A DNA stretch of 64,000 nt from Alphaproteobacteria bacterium (GCA_030065235.1 JASJDC010000002.1:1-64000); one strand, 5' to 3'; numbered from the stretch's first letter, positions 45,828-55,717 are shown. The notes: generated by a model not told the origin, from the letters alone. A program made the numbers and translations.

Positions 45828-46787
45828 TTAATCGAAGGCTTCTTCCCAACTGCCTTGGGTCGACGCCTTCGAATACTCGGTAGCACGATTCTCAAAAAAG
45901 TTCGTATGCTCGACGCCGTTCAGCATCTCATCCATCCAGCGCAAAGGATTCTTGTCGATCCCATACATCGGGTTGAGGCCGAGCTGGGTCAGGCGACGGT
46001 CGGCGATATAGCGGATATAGCGTTTCACCTCGTCCGCGCTGAGCCCCTCCACCGAGCCCAGCTCGAAGGCCAGGTCGATGAAAGCGTCTTCGTGATCGAC
46101 GATCGTATTGCAGGCCAGGTAGAGGTCGCGTTCGAAATCCTCGGTCCAGATCTCCGGGTTCTCGGACACGAAGGTGCGGAACAGCTTGATGATCGATTGG
46201 GTGTGCAGCGTCTCGTCGCGCACCGACCAGGAGACGATCTGGCCCATCCCCTTCATCTTGTTGAAGCGCGGGAAATTCATCAGCATCGCGAAGCTGGCGA
46301 ACAGCTGCAGGCCTTCGGTGAAAGCGCCAAAGACAGCCATGGTTTTGGCGATGTCCGGCTTGGTTTCGACACCCCATTTCTGCATATAGTCGTATTTGTC
46401 TTTCATCTCTTTATATTGCATGAAGGCCTGATACTCGATTTCCGGCATGCCGATCGTGTCCAGTAGATGGCTATAGGCGGCGACATGGACGGTCTCCATA
46501 TTCGAGAACGCCGCCAGCATCATATTGACCTCGGTCGGCTGGAAGACCTGGCTGTAGCGCCGCATGTAGCAGTTGTTCACTTCGACGTCGGCTTGGGTGA
46601 AAAACCGGAAGATCTGGGTCAACAGATTGCGTTCAGGCTCGGTCAAAGTCTTGTGCCAATCCTTGACGTCATCGGCCAGCGGCACCTCTTCCGGCAACCA
46701 ATGGATGCGTTGCTGGGTCAGCCAGGCTTCATAGGCCCAAGGGTAGTTGAAGGGCTTGTAGACAGGGCTGGCGTTCAAGAGAGACAT
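45828..46787 (-). CDS. nrdB: Class Ia ribonucleotide reductase beta subunit
   Basis: 319 residues, the short R2 typical of this alphaproteobacterial NrdB group. Diiron ligands are visible in order: Asp in FTQADVEVNNCY, Glu and His in FSNMETVHVAAYSHLL, Glu in GAFTEGLQLFASFA, Glu and His in VSWSVRDETLHTQSII. The radical Tyr is present in HVAAYSHLL. The C-terminus (QGSWEEAFD) is the acidic tail that docks on NrdA. It generates the tyrosyl radical used by NrdA to reduce ribonucleotides. It lies 48 bases after the nrdA stop. Confidence 0.96.
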   Translation of the reverse strand: MSLLNASPVYKPFNYPWAYEAWLTQQRIHWLPEEVPLADDVKDWHKTLTEPERNLLTQIFRFFTQADVEVNNCYMRRYSQVFQPTEVNMMLAAFSNMETVHVAAYSHLLDTIGMPEIEYQAFMQYKEMKDKYDYMQKWGVETKPDIAKTMAVFGAFTEGLQLFASFAMLMNFPRFNKMKGMGQIVSWSVRDETLHTQSIIKLFRTFVSENPEIWTEDFERDLYLACNTIVDHEDAFIDLAFELGSVEGLSADEVKRYIRYIADRRLTQLGLNPMYGIDKNPLRWMDEMLNGVEHTNFFENRATEYSKASTQGSWEEAFD

Positions 46788-46835
46788 AAAGCGACTTTCC
46801 TAATTCTGTTGCGGCCAAGCTGCGTACGGCGCGCC

Positions 46836-48878
46836 TTATTGGCAGGCGAGGCATTCCTCGTAATCGTTGGCGTTGCCGGATGTCGCGCCGGCGTCCGAAT
46901 TGACCCGGCCCATGAAGGGGACGGAGGCGACGCTGGACATCGGCGCGCTCTCATCGCGCGCCGTCCCATGTTCGGCGCCCGCCTCGGCGCGTTGGATCGA
47001 TTTCGAGCGGCAATAATACAGGCTTTTGACGCCCTTCTTCCACGCCTGGTAGTGGATTTGATGCAGGTCGCGTTTATGCACGTCCGCCGGCAGGAACAGG
47101 TTCACCGACTGCGCCTGACAGATGAACTCGGCGCGGTCCGCGGCATGATCGACCACCCAGCGCTGATCCAACTCGAACGCGGTCTTAAACACATCTTTCT
47201 CGTCTTGGGTGAGGCAATCGAGATGCTGGACCGATCCTTCATTCACCGAGATCGAAGACCAGGTGTCGTCATTATCTTGGCCTTTGTCGGCCAACAAGGC
47301 CTTCAAATGCTTGTTGCGCACATTGAAGGAGCCGCTCAGCGTCTTGTGGGTGAAGGAGTTGGCCGCTATCGGCTCAATGCCCGGGCTGGTTCCGCCGCAG
47401 ATGATCGATATCGAGGCGGTCGGCGCGATGGCGAGTTTGTTCGAAAAGCGCTCCTTGATCCCGAACTCGGCGGCGTCCTGGCAGGCGCCGCGTTCCTCGG
47501 CCAGCTTGATACTGGCGGCGTCGGCCTGGGTCCGCAGATGCTTGTGCATGCGTTTGTTCCACACTTTCGCCATCACCCCTTCGAAGGGAATCATCTTCGA
47601 TTGCAAGAAAGAGTGGAACCCCATGACGCCAAGGCCCACCGAGCGCTCACGCATCGCCGAGTAGGTGGCGCGGGCGAAGTCGTCCGGCGCGGTCTCGATG
47701 AAATCCTGCAGCACATTGTCGAGGAAGCGCATGATGTCCTCGACGAAATGCGGCTCGCCCTCCCAATGCTCGAAATTCTCCACATTGACCGATGACAGGC
47801 AGCAGACCGCGGTCCGATCATGGCCGTCATTGTCGATCCCTGTCGGCAGGGTGATTTCAGAGCAAAGATTGGAGGTCTTAACCGTCAGACCCTTCAGTTT
47901 CTGATGCTCCGGCAGGGCGCGGTTCACATGGTCGATATTGATGATATAGGGCTCGCCGGTCTCGATGCGCGCCGTCAGCAGACGGATCCACAGGTCGCGC
48001 GCCCGCACCTTGCGAACCACCGCGTGATCCTTCGGGCTGGTCAGCGCCCATTCGTCGTCGGTCTCGACCGCGCGCATGAAATCATCGGTCACCAGGATGC
48101 CGTGATGCAGGTTCAGCGCCTTGCGATTCGGATCGCCGCCGGTCGGGCGCCGGATCTCGATGAATTCCTCGACCTCCGGGTGCCAGATCGGCAAATAGAC
48201 CGCCGCCGAGCCGCGCCGCAGCGAGCCCTGGCTGATCGCCAAGGTCAGCGAATCCATCACCCGGATAAAGGGTACGACGCCGGAGGTCTTGCCGTTCGAT
48301 CCGACCTTCTCGCCGATCGAGCGCAGATTGCCCCAATAGCTGCCGATACCGCCGCCGCGCGCCGCCAGCCAGACATTCTCCGTCCACAGCCCGACAATGC
48401 CTTCCAGACTGTCGTTCGATTCGTTCAGAAAGCAGGAGATCGGCAGGCCGCGTGTTGTGCCGCCATTCGACAGAACCGGGGTCGCCGGCATGAACCACAG
48501 CTTGGAGATATAGTCGTAAAGCCGCTGGGCGTGGGCCGAATCGTCCGCGTAATGCATCGCAACGCGGGCGAACAGGTCCTGATAGGATTCGCCGGGCATT
48601 AGATAACGGTCGGTCATCGTCTCCTTGCCGAAGGCGGTCAACAGCGCGTCGCGGCCGCGATCGATCCAGACGGCGACGCCGCGCTCGTTCTGTTTGTGCT
48701 CTCTGGTGTCGCCAAGCATTTCCCCCTGCGCCGCGCCCGGCGCCGCACCGTTAGGGTTTGGCTCGGCCGCCGCCGGCGTGTCGCTCGCCAATAGGGCGGC
48801 CGCATCAAGCGCGGCGGGCGCGTCCTTCGACTGGTGCGATCGTTTGTCCTGGAACGCTTCGGCTATCCCATCCGGCAC
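46836..48878 (-). CDS. nrdA: Class Ia ribonucleotide reductase alpha subunit, no ATP cone
   Basis: 680 residues from GTG, preceded by GGGGGAAG. Residues 1-65 are a polar, Ala-rich extension with no homology to an ATP cone. The barrel follows: FMPATPVLSNGG, GLPISCFLNESND (redox Cys), GGGIGSYWGNLR, TSNLCSEITLPT (catalytic Cys and Glu), CCLSSVNVENF, and PTASISIICGGTSPGIEP. The tail EECLACQ carries the C-x-x-C that is re-reduced by thioredoxin. The missing ATP cone means overall activity is not switched by dATP in the classical way, so transcriptional control (see NrdR boxes) may matter more. Confidence 0.95.
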   Translation of the reverse strand: MPDGIAEAFQDKRSHQSKDAPAALDAAALLASDTPAAAEPNPNGAAPGAAQGEMLGDTREHKQNERGVAVWIDRGRDALLTAFGKETMTDRYLMPGESYQDLFARVAMHYADDSAHAQRLYDYISKLWFMPATPVLSNGGTTRGLPISCFLNESNDSLEGIVGLWTENVWLAARGGGIGSYWGNLRSIGEKVGSNGKTSGVVPFIRVMDSLTLAISQGSLRRGSAAVYLPIWHPEVEEFIEIRRPTGGDPNRKALNLHHGILVTDDFMRAVETDDEWALTSPKDHAVVRKVRARDLWIRLLTARIETGEPYIINIDHVNRALPEHQKLKGLTVKTSNLCSEITLPTGIDNDGHDRTAVCCLSSVNVENFEHWEGEPHFVEDIMRFLDNVLQDFIETAPDDFARATYSAMRERSVGLGVMGFHSFLQSKMIPFEGVMAKVWNKRMHKHLRTQADAASIKLAEERGACQDAAEFGIKERFSNKLAIAPTASISIICGGTSPGIEPIAANSFTHKTLSGSFNVRNKHLKALLADKGQDNDDTWSSISVNEGSVQHLDCLTQDEKDVFKTAFELDQRWVVDHAADRAEFICQAQSVNLFLPADVHKRDLHQIHYQAWKKGVKSLYYCRSKSIQRAEAGAEHGTARDESAPMSSVASVPFMGRVNSDAGATSGNANDYEECLACQ

Positions 48879-49034
48879 AATGCTTCCCCCTTTTCAGGAT
48901 CGATACGACCCGTTGTCCACAATCTGCGCGCCAGTTCTGGGCCCGGCGACCCGCGCTGGGACAAGGATCTTGGTCCTTTGTCCCCGCTATCCTTGATTTC
49001 CACAGGCGGTGATCTGTGGAAAAAGCCTCGAACT

Positions 49035-49080
49035 GCACAAGATGATGTGCCGCCGTTTGAGACGACACAAGATATAGCCA
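49035..49080 (-). promoter_or_regulatory. Two NrdR boxes upstream of nrdA
   Basis: GCACAAGATGATGTGC (49035-49050) and ACACAAGATATAGCCA (49065-49080) are 16-base elements resembling the NrdR consensus (ACACWATATCTWGTGT-like), 30 bases apart start to start, i.e. three helical turns on the same face. The second overlaps the -10 of the nrdA promoter. NrdR is the ATP/dATP-sensing repressor of ribonucleotide reductase genes, and tandem boxes with about this spacing are its known layout. Confidence 0.8.
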
Positions 49081-49097
49081 TCTCAGAATTGTGTCAA
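49069..49097 (-). promoter_or_regulatory. nrdAB sigma-70 promoter
   Basis: Read on the minus strand: TTGACA (49097-49092), 17-base spacer, TATCTT (49074-49069). The -35 is exact consensus. The start site would be near 49062, leaving a leader of about 185 bases that includes an inverted repeat TTTCCACAG (48998-49006) / CTGTGGAAA (49015-49023); the latter arm contains TTTTCCACA in the reverse sense, which fits a DnaA box (TTWTNCACA). DnaA control of nrd is known in E. coli. Confidence 0.72.
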
Positions 49098-49249
49098 AAT
49101 AGTTTCTGGGAGCCGGTCTGGATTCTGGTTCGGTTCCGCGCCGTGTCTCTTGAAGCTGCAGAAAACCCCACAATTTCTGTTGGAGATATGCGGCGGCGGC
49201 AGTGGTTTTCTTGCTGACCCCGCCGACGTTCGGCGCCATGATCGCCGGC

Positions 49250-50026
49250 ATGTGCGGACGATTCTCTCTCACCACGCCCGTCGAAAGCGTCCGAAGACTG
49301 TTCGGCTTCGCAGAGATCCCAAACCTGCCCGCGCGCTACAATATCGCGCCGACACAGGCGGTCTTGGCGGTCGGTCCAAGCCGGACCGCGCCGCCCCGGC
49401 GGAGCGCCGGCGGCGGCGCGCGGGAAAGCCGCTCCGCCTTTTTCCTGCGTTGGGGGCTGGCGCCCAGTTGGTCCAAGGATCCGGCGGCCGGGTCCGGCCT
49501 GATCAACGCGCGCGCGGAGACGGTTCAGGAGAAACCCTCCTTTCGCGCCGCCTTCCGCCGCCGCCGCTGCCTGATCCCGGCGGATGGGTTCTATGAATGG
49601 AAAAAGGTCGATGGCGGCCCGAAACAGCCCTACCGAATCGGCTTCGCCGATTCCGACGTCTTCGCCTTTGCGGGGCTCTGGGAGAGTTGGATGGGGCCGG
49701 ACGGATCGGAGATCGACACCGGCGCCATCGTCACGACCGAGGCCGCGCCGAGCATCGCCGACATCCATCATCGAATGCCGGTGATTCTCGAGCCGGACGC
49801 GTTTGACCCATGGCTGCACGGCGACGCGGCGCAGGCGGCGGCTCTGATGGGGCCCTATAGCGGCGCGCGCACCCTGGTCGCCACGCCGATCTCGACCCGG
49901 GTCAACAGCGTCCGCAACGACGGCCCCGATCTCTGGAAGCCGGTCGATGTGGAGGCGGGTCAAGACGCCGCCGCGCCGGACCCGGGCGTCAAAACTGCCG
50001 GTCAGGACCAGTTAACCCTGTTCTGA
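49250..50026 (+). CDS. yedK: SOS response-associated peptidase (YedK/HMCES)
   Basis: 258 residues starting MCGRFSLTTP; Cys2 becomes the N-terminal residue after Met removal and forms a thiazolidine link with abasic sites in single-stranded DNA. Other family motifs: ARYNIAPTQAVLAV, LRWGLAPSWSKDP, INARAETVQEKPSFRAAFRRRRCLIPADGFYEWK (with active-site Asn and Glu) and IHHRMPVIL (His that reverses the link). It protects replication forks by shielding abasic sites. It is divergent from nrdA, sharing the 371-base region, which may couple it to DNA-synthesis stress. In-frame codons upstream of MCGRF (from 49202) are not used. Confidence 0.94.
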   Translation: MCGRFSLTTPVESVRRLFGFAEIPNLPARYNIAPTQAVLAVGPSRTAPPRRSAGGGARESRSAFFLRWGLAPSWSKDPAAGSGLINARAETVQEKPSFRAAFRRRRCLIPADGFYEWKKVDGGPKQPYRIGFADSDVFAFAGLWESWMGPDGSEIDTGAIVTTEAAPSIADIHHRMPVILEPDAFDPWLHGDAAQAAALMGPYSGARTLVATPISTRVNSVRNDGPDLWKPVDVEAGQDAAAPDPGVKTAGQDQLTLF

Positions 50027-50030
50027 AGGC

Positions 50031-51128
50031 TCAATTCGCCGTGTCACCCGCGGCGGCGTCCGCCGGCTGCGGTTGTTCAGCGCCTGTCGCCGCCCGGATC
50101 GATTGATCGTAGTAGGCCTTGGCGCCCGGATGCAGCGGCGCGCCGCCGGTCAGGATCGCCTGGGCCCCGTCGGAAAAAGCCACGCCCGGATTCTCGGACT
50201 GATACACTTCCGCCGCGGCCCCGCTCCACAAGGCCCGGGCGATGTCCCGGATCAGCGCGTCCGGCTGCTCGGTAGTGGTCACCCATTTCATACTCACCGT
50301 TAGTGTCGGCACCGGCGCGTCGAGACCATATATGGCCGGGTCGATCACCGACTGGGCGACAAAAGGATAGCGGGCCTGAAGCGCCAGCATCTGGTCCGGC
50401 GCAATCGGCAGCAGCTTCGTGGGGATCGCCGCCATCACGTCGGCGACCGTTTCGACCCGACCGGCGCCGAGGACGAAAAATGCGTCGATCTGGCCGTTGA
50501 TCAGGGCGTCGGCTGAGGGACCCGGCGCCAGCATCGGGTCCTCGATCTCCTCGGGCTCGACGCCATGCACGCGCAAAATGCTCTCCGCCGTCAACCGGGC
50601 GCTCGAACCCTCCGGTCCCAGAGACACGCGGCGCCCGCGCAGGTCCCGAACCGACTCGATCCCCAGATCGGCGTCGGTGACGATATGCATCGTGAAAGGC
50701 GCCAGATTGGCGATCATGCGCAGACGCTCCACCCGTGTGACCTCGGTGAAAGGGCCGCCGCCAAAATAGGCCCAATAGGCGATGTCGCCCGGCACGATCG
50801 CCGATTCCAACTCGCCCGAGGCCAAAGCGGCCATACTTTCCAACGCATTGTCCTGGGTCTGGGCGACCGCGATCAAGCCGGGGACGCCGCACAGGCCGCC
50901 GGCGTCGCAGGCCCGGCTGCCGGGCGGCTTGCTGATGCCGATGGCGATGGCGGTGCCGAGGTCGTAGGAGGTTGTCGCGGTCGGTCCGGTGGCGATCCGG
51001 AAGAAGGTCAGGTTTTGCTCCGCCGCCCGGGCGTGCGCGATCAGGCAGACGGCGGTCGCGACGGCCGCGAGAATGGCGCGTGAGATCGTCGCGCGCAGGG
51101 GCCAAGCGGGTCTCAAAATGTCGCGCAT
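50031..51128 (-). CDS. TAXI-family TRAP transporter substrate-binding protein
   Basis: 365 residues from ATG 51128. Signal peptide core ISRAILAAVATAVCLIAHARA, cleaved near residue 34 before AEQNLTFFRIATGPTATTSYDLGTAIA, the usual TAXI opening. Later KQ-like region GVPGLIAVAQTQDNALESM, and VSLGPEGSSARLTAESIL, VLGAGRVETVADV. A C-terminal extension after residue 345 is Gln/Ala-rich. It binds an unknown solute (often glutamate or a carboxylate) in the periplasm. No TRAP membrane subunits lie beside it, so it serves a transporter encoded elsewhere. Confidence 0.88.
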   Translation of the reverse strand: MRDILRPAWPLRATISRAILAAVATAVCLIAHARAAEQNLTFFRIATGPTATTSYDLGTAIAIGISKPPGSRACDAGGLCGVPGLIAVAQTQDNALESMAALASGELESAIVPGDIAYWAYFGGGPFTEVTRVERLRMIANLAPFTMHIVTDADLGIESVRDLRGRRVSLGPEGSSARLTAESILRVHGVEPEEIEDPMLAPGPSADALINGQIDAFFVLGAGRVETVADVMAAIPTKLLPIAPDQMLALQARYPFVAQSVIDPAIYGLDAPVPTLTVSMKWVTTTEQPDALIRDIARALWSGAAAEVYQSENPGVAFSDGAQAILTGGAPLHPGAKAYYDQSIRAATGAEQPQPADAAAGDTAN

Positions 51129-51221
51129 GTCAGGCGTCCACCTAGGAATGCAGCCGGTTATGCGCTCGACCGCCGAGACCGTCAACGCCGCCCCGCCGCC
51201 GCCGATCGCCTGTCCGCGCTG

Positions 51222-52217
51222 TCAGGATGGCGGCTGATAGCAGCCATGCAGCGCCGCGCGCAGGCGCACGATCGCATAGACCGTGTCGATCGTCTCGGTG
51301 GTGACGCCGAGCGCGCGGCCCAATTCGGCGACGACGCCGAGTATGGCGTCCAATTCGATCGGACGCGTCCGGTCGTAATCCTGCAGCATCGAGCTTCGGA
51401 ACGCGCCCAGCTTCTCGGCTTCTTCGAGCCGGCTGTCTATGGTCACCGGGAAATCAACGCCCAGACGCGCTGCGACGGCGGCGGTCTCCGACATGATCTT
51501 GCGGCTGACCGACCGCATGCCCGGATCGCGAAGCATGTCGATCACCGTCGCCTCGGCGGCGACCGAAAGCGGGTTTGAATGGACATTGCCCCAGAGTTTT
51601 GTCCAGACAGCGGTGCGAATATTCTCGGCGCGATCGACCGTAAAACCGGCATCGCCGAGCGCCTCGCCAAGCCCCGCGACCATCCCGGCGGCGCGGCCCC
51701 CTGGCGTCGCCGCGCCGATCACCAGACGTTGCGGGCCGACGGATACGACCCGGCCTGGTTCGGGACAATGGGTCGCCAGATAGACAACCATGCCGATGAC
51801 TTGCTCCACCGGGATGGCCGCGGCGATTGCGCCGCTGGGATCGCAGCTGGCCAGATCGCGGTCGCGCAAAGGACCTTCCAGGCCTTTGCAATACCACCAG
51901 GGGATGCCGTTGATCGCCGGAACGACGGCGGTGTCCGGCCCCAGAAGCGGGGCCAGCATGGGGAGGGCGTCCTTGATCTGATGCGCCTTGGTCGCGATCA
52001 AGACGATGTCTTGCGGGCCCAGTAGCGCCGGATCATCGGTCGCGGTTAGGTCGACGGTGAAGGGCGGTTCGCCCGGCCGTTCTGCGGTCAGTCCCTTGGC
52101 CTGAATCGCGGCCAGCGTTTCGCCGCGGGCGACCAGGGCGGGGTTATGGCCGGCGCGGGCCAGCAGGCTGGCCAGATAGCCGCCGATCGCGCCGGCGCCG
52201 AAAACGGTGATCTTCAT
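51222..52217 (-). CDS. panE: 2-dehydropantoate 2-reductase-like protein (PanE/ApbA)
   Basis: 331 residues from MKITVFGAGAIGGYLA; an upstream ATG would add only MNKEHR. The N-terminal Rossmann G-x-G-A-x-G binds NADPH. The catalytic Lys is in WTKLWGNVHSNPLSV, after the usual AVPAINGIPWW segment; the C-terminal domain has SSMLQDYDRTRPIELDAILG (Q-D-x-x-x-x-R-x-x-E-x-D). It reduces ketopantoate to pantoate or, in paralogues, another 2-oxo acid. No other pantothenate gene is nearby, so the paralogue alternative stays open. Confidence 0.88.
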   Translation of the reverse strand: MKITVFGAGAIGGYLASLLARAGHNPALVARGETLAAIQAKGLTAERPGEPPFTVDLTATDDPALLGPQDIVLIATKAHQIKDALPMLAPLLGPDTAVVPAINGIPWWYCKGLEGPLRDRDLASCDPSGAIAAAIPVEQVIGMVVYLATHCPEPGRVVSVGPQRLVIGAATPGGRAAGMVAGLGEALGDAGFTVDRAENIRTAVWTKLWGNVHSNPLSVAAEATVIDMLRDPGMRSVSRKIMSETAAVAARLGVDFPVTIDSRLEEAEKLGAFRSSMLQDYDRTRPIELDAILGVVAELGRALGVTTETIDTVYAIVRLRAALHGCYQPPS

Positions 52218-52359
52218 CCTATGCTCTTTATTCAAGCGTCCCCGAAAATAGCACGGGCGAGCGCCGCTCTTTCCACCGATCGGTTTCGAGAGCCGCGCCC
52301 GCCCGTTTTCCCGCCAGACCTCCCCTCTGAATCAGAAAGGAGCCTGAGATGGCTGCGAC

Positions 52360-53124
52360 CTAGTGATTCAGGATCTGGCTCAGGAACAGTTTGGTCCTTT
52401 CGGACTGCGGGTTGTTGAAGAATTCTTCCGGTTCATTCTGCTCGATGATCTCGCCTTCATCCATGAAAATGACCCGGTGGGCGACCTTGCGCGCGAAGCC
52501 CATCTCGTGCGTCACGCAGAGCATGGTCATACCGGTCTCGGCGAGGTTGATCATCACATCGAGCACTTCGGAAATCATTTCCGGATCGAGCGCCGAGGTC
52601 GGCTCGTCGAACAACATGATCCGCGGATTCATGCAGAGCGACCGCGCGATCGCCACGCGCTGTTGCTGACCGCCCGACAGTTGGCCCGGATATTTGTTCG
52701 CCTGTTCGGGGATCTTGACCCGCTCGAGGAAATGCATCGCCGTCTCTTCGGCTTCCTTCTTCGGCGTCTTGCGGACCCAGATCGGCGCTAGCGTGCAATT
52801 CTCCAGAACCGTCAGATGCGGGAACAGGTTGAAGTGCTGGAACACCATGCCGACTTCGCGGCGGATCGCGTCAATATTCTTCAGGTCATGGGTCAGTTCG
52901 ATATCGTCGACGATGATCTGACCGCGCTGATGTTCCTCCAGCCGGTTGATGCATCGGATCATGGTGGATTTGCCGGACCCGGACGGGCCGCACACGACGA
53001 TCCGCTCGCCACGCCGGACGCTGAGATTGATGTTCTTGAGGACATGGAAGTCCCCGTACCATTTATGCATCCCAATGATGTCGATGGCGACGTCATGGGT
53101 GTCGAGGGCTTGTGCTTCACTCAT
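52360..53124 (-). CDS. aapP: General L-amino acid ABC transporter ATPase
   Basis: 254 residues. Walker [16 protein letters not shown]-loop [13 protein letters not shown], signature [15 protein letters not shown], Walker [14 protein letters not shown], and H-loop [13 protein letters not shown]. The polar-amino-acid (PAAT) family is shown by [18 protein letters not shown] and [21 protein letters not shown]. It powers the AapQM channel. Last gene of aapJQMP; stop region faces panE. Confidence 0.93.
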   Translation of the reverse strand: MSEAQALDTHDVAIDIIGMHKWYGDFHVLKNINLSVRRGERIVVCGPSGSGKSTMIRCINRLEEHQRGQIIVDDIELTHDLKNIDAIRREVGMVFQHFNLFPHLTVLENCTLAPIWVRKTPKKEAEETAMHFLERVKIPEQANKYPGQLSGGQQQRVAIARSLCMNPRIMLFDEPTSALDPEMISEVLDVMINLAETGMTMLCVTHEMGFARKVAHRVIFMDEGEIIEQNEPEEFFNNPQSERTKLFLSQILNH

Positions 53125-53146
53125 GCTGTGACTCCTTGTCCCCGGC

Positions 53147-54487
53147 TCAACCGCCGGCGTCCTCCGCCTGTTTGTCGGCGATTTTCTTATCCTTGGTGCG
53201 GTCCGCGGCGCCGTATCCGGTATCCAGTTTCTTCTCGAGATACAGCGAATAGCGGGACATCGCGAAACAACTGGCGAAATAGAACAGCGCCAGGAAGACG
53301 TAGATTTCGATCGACAGGCCGTTCCAGTCGCTGTCCGCCAAAACGCCTCTGGAGACCCCGAGCGGGTCGAGCATGCCGATCACCGAGACCAGCGTGGTGT
53401 CCTTGTACAGACCGATAAAGACCCCGACGATGCCCGGAATGGAAATCTTCAAAGCCTGCGGCAGTATGACTAGCCGCATCGACTCCCAGTATTTCAGGCC
53501 CATCGCGTCGGCCGCTTCATACTGGCCTTTCGGGATGGCCTGCAGGCCGCCGCGCACGACCTCGGCGATATAGGCCGAGGCGAACAGCGTCACCATGATC
53601 TGCACCCGCAGCAGCTTGTCGAACTGAATGTCCGCCGGCAGGAAATAGTTCAGCATCGTGTCGGCGACGAACAAGATCGTGATCAACGGCACGCCGCGGA
53701 TAAACTCGATGAACAGCGTGCAGAGCATGGTCAGGACCGGCAGGTTCGACCGCCGGCCCAACGCCAGACAGACTCCAATCGGCAGTGAGATCAGGATCGA
53801 GGGAACGCCGATTAGCATGGTCAGCAAGAAGCCGCCCATCAGATTGGTGGGCACTTCGACGAAGACCGAGCCCAGGATCATCGTCATCACGCCTGCGCTG
53901 AACCAATAGAGCCCCGCCTTGACGCCGAAGGACATGCCGCCGGAGAAGCGCATATCCTTACGGTCCCAAAGCACGGCAATCGCGGCGCCGCCCAGGATGA
54001 AGAGCAGCCAGTTGCTGATCTTGGAAATGTCGGCCCCGCCATAGACCAGCGCGTAGGCGATCCAAGGATAGTAAGCGGCGAAGATCAGGAACTGACGACG
54101 GAATTTCGCATCGTCGAACAGGATCGGATAAAGGAATGCGAACAGGCCGATGAAGGCCACGACGGGGCGCCACCGTTCCGCGTCCGGATACTGAAAGAAG
54201 ACGAACTGGTCGATCCGCGCCGTGACGACGGCCCAACAAGCGCCGCTGGCGATTTCCCGACAGGCGGCGCGGCTCTCCGCGACGCCGACGCTGGACAGAA
54301 ACAACCAATCCACCATCGGCGGGATATAGGTGACCAGCATATAGACCGTCACGATCGTGAGGATCGTATTGCTGATATTCGAGAACAGATTTTGCCTCAG
54401 CCAGCCGAGCACGCCGGTCGTCGCCGCCGGCGGCGGCAGGTTCGGGTGCTGGCCGGGAGGGTAATCGCCGATTGTATTGTCAGCCAT
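53147..54487 (-). CDS. aapM: General L-amino acid ABC transporter permease AapM
   Basis: 446 residues. Short cytoplasmic N-terminus, then about nine hydrophobic helices. The long insert between the first and the channel helices distinguishes AapM/BztC from ordinary PAAT permeases. The EAA loop is [47 protein letters not shown]. It forms the inner-membrane pore with AapQ. Start 12 bases after the aapQ stop. Confidence 0.92.
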   Translation of the reverse strand: MADNTIGDYPPGQHPNLPPPAATTGVLGWLRQNLFSNISNTILTIVTVYMLVTYIPPMVDWLFLSSVGVAESRAACREIASGACWAVVTARIDQFVFFQYPDAERWRPVVAFIGLFAFLYPILFDDAKFRRQFLIFAAYYPWIAYALVYGGADISKISNWLLFILGGAAIAVLWDRKDMRFSGGMSFGVKAGLYWFSAGVMTMILGSVFVEVPTNLMGGFLLTMLIGVPSILISLPIGVCLALGRRSNLPVLTMLCTLFIEFIRGVPLITILFVADTMLNYFLPADIQFDKLLRVQIMVTLFASAYIAEVVRGGLQAIPKGQYEAADAMGLKYWESMRLVILPQALKISIPGIVGVFIGLYKDTTLVSVIGMLDPLGVSRGVLADSDWNGLSIEIYVFLALFYFASCFAMSRYSLYLEKKLDTGYGAADRTKDKKIADKQAEDAGG

Positions 54488-54499
54488 GGTTCCGCGCTC

Positions 54500-55717
54500 C
54501 TAGCGTTCTTTGAGCGCGATCGCGCGGTTGTAGATATTCATGAAAATGGAGATCAGCAGCGAGATGGTCAGATAGAACAGCATCAGCAGCATGACCGTCT
54601 CCATCTCCTTGCCGGTCTGCATCAGGGTGATGCCGCCCAGCGTCGCCACGATGTCCATGTAGCCGACCGCGATCGCCAGCGACGAGTTCTTGGTCAGGTT
54701 CAGATATTGGCTGGTCAGCGGCGGGATGATGACGCGCAGCGCTTGGGGAATGATGACCAGGCGCAGGGTTTGTCCCCGCGACAGGCCCAGGGCGCTGGCC
54801 GCTTCCCATTGACCTTTGTTGATCGCTTGGATGCCGGATCGCACGATTTCGCCGATAAAGGCGGAGGTATAGATCGTCAGGGCGAAGGTCAGCGCGAACA
54901 ATTCCGGCGAAATGCTCATGCCGCCGCTGAAATTGAACCGGCCCGGCTCCGGATAATCGAAACTCAACGGCGCGCCGAGGCTGAGATGAACGATGTAGGG
55001 CAATCCGAAGATCACGACCAACCCGACCGTGAGGGTCGGGAACTGCTGACCGGTCGCTTCTTGGCGCTTTTTCGCCCAGGCGGCGATGAAGAAGGCCGCG
55101 ACCACGGCGACGATGAAGGCGATCATCACGAAGCCGAACCCGTCTTCGAAGATCGGTTGCGGCGTGATGAACCCGCGATTGGTGACGAAGAAGGAGCCTG
55201 GGGCTTCGCCGGTTTCGCGTAACTCGTTCAAGAGCGGGCGAACGGCGGGCATGATATTCACGATCAGGCCCCACCAGAACAGGATATGCAGCAGAACCGG
55301 CACGTTCCGCATGAACTCCAGATAGACATAAGCGATGCGGTTCACCAGCCAGTTGCTCGACAGGCGCAGCACCCCGACGACGAAGCCGAGGATTGTCGCG
55401 GTGATACAGCCGACAACCGCGACGAGAAGCGTGTTCAGAGCGCCGCAAGCTGCTGCATACATGTGCGGCTGCGATTTCTCGTAGTCGATGAAGCACTGAT
55501 TGATGTCGTAGCTGGACGGCAGCGACCAGAGGAAGCTGAAACTAAACTCCTTGCCCAGCGTGGCGAAGTTCGCCTGAACGTTCCGCACCATCAGACCGAT
55601 GACCGTGAACACGACCATCAAGGTGACGATTTGAATGAGAACGCCGCGGTAGCGTTTGTCCGTCCAGAGTTTTCGGATTGTGAATGGTTCATCCGGAAAA
55701 GCGCTATCGACCGCCAT
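54500..55717 (-). CDS. aapQ: General L-amino acid ABC transporter permease AapQ
   Basis: 405 residues from MAVDSAFPDEPFTIRKLWTDKRYRGVLIQ, preceded by AAGGAGG. Eight or so membrane helices with a long mid-protein segment (PRFNFSGGMSISPELFALTFALTIYTSAF), and the EAA loop GEIVRSGIQAINKGQWEAASALGLSRGQTLRLVIIPQALRVIIPPLTSQYLN. It pairs with AapM. The reading upstream to 55801 is not supported. It is separated from aapJ by a terminator, so it is probably made at lower level than AapJ. Confidence 0.92.
   Translation of the reverse strand: MAVDSAFPDEPFTIRKLWTDKRYRGVLIQIVTLMVVFTVIGLMVRNVQANFATLGKEFSFSFLWSLPSSYDINQCFIDYEKSQPHMYAAACGALNTLLVAVVGCITATILGFVVGVLRLSSNWLVNRIAYVYLEFMRNVPVLLHILFWWGLIVNIMPAVRPLLNELRETGEAPGSFFVTNRGFITPQPIFEDGFGFVMIAFIVAVVAAFFIAAWAKKRQEATGQQFPTLTVGLVVIFGLPYIVHLSLGAPLSFDYPEPGRFNFSGGMSISPELFALTFALTIYTSAFIGEIVRSGIQAINKGQWEAASALGLSRGQTLRLVIIPQALRVIIPPLTSQYLNLTKNSSLAIAVGYMDIVATLGGITLMQTGKEMETVMLLMLFYLTISLLISIFMNIYNRAIALKER

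Noticed and set aside
46467-47795. 442-codon open frame on the plus strand
   Set aside because: Lies antisense within nrdA/nrdB, is His/Asp/Gly-rich and has no start signal; the opposite strand encodes full-length ribonucleotide reductase.
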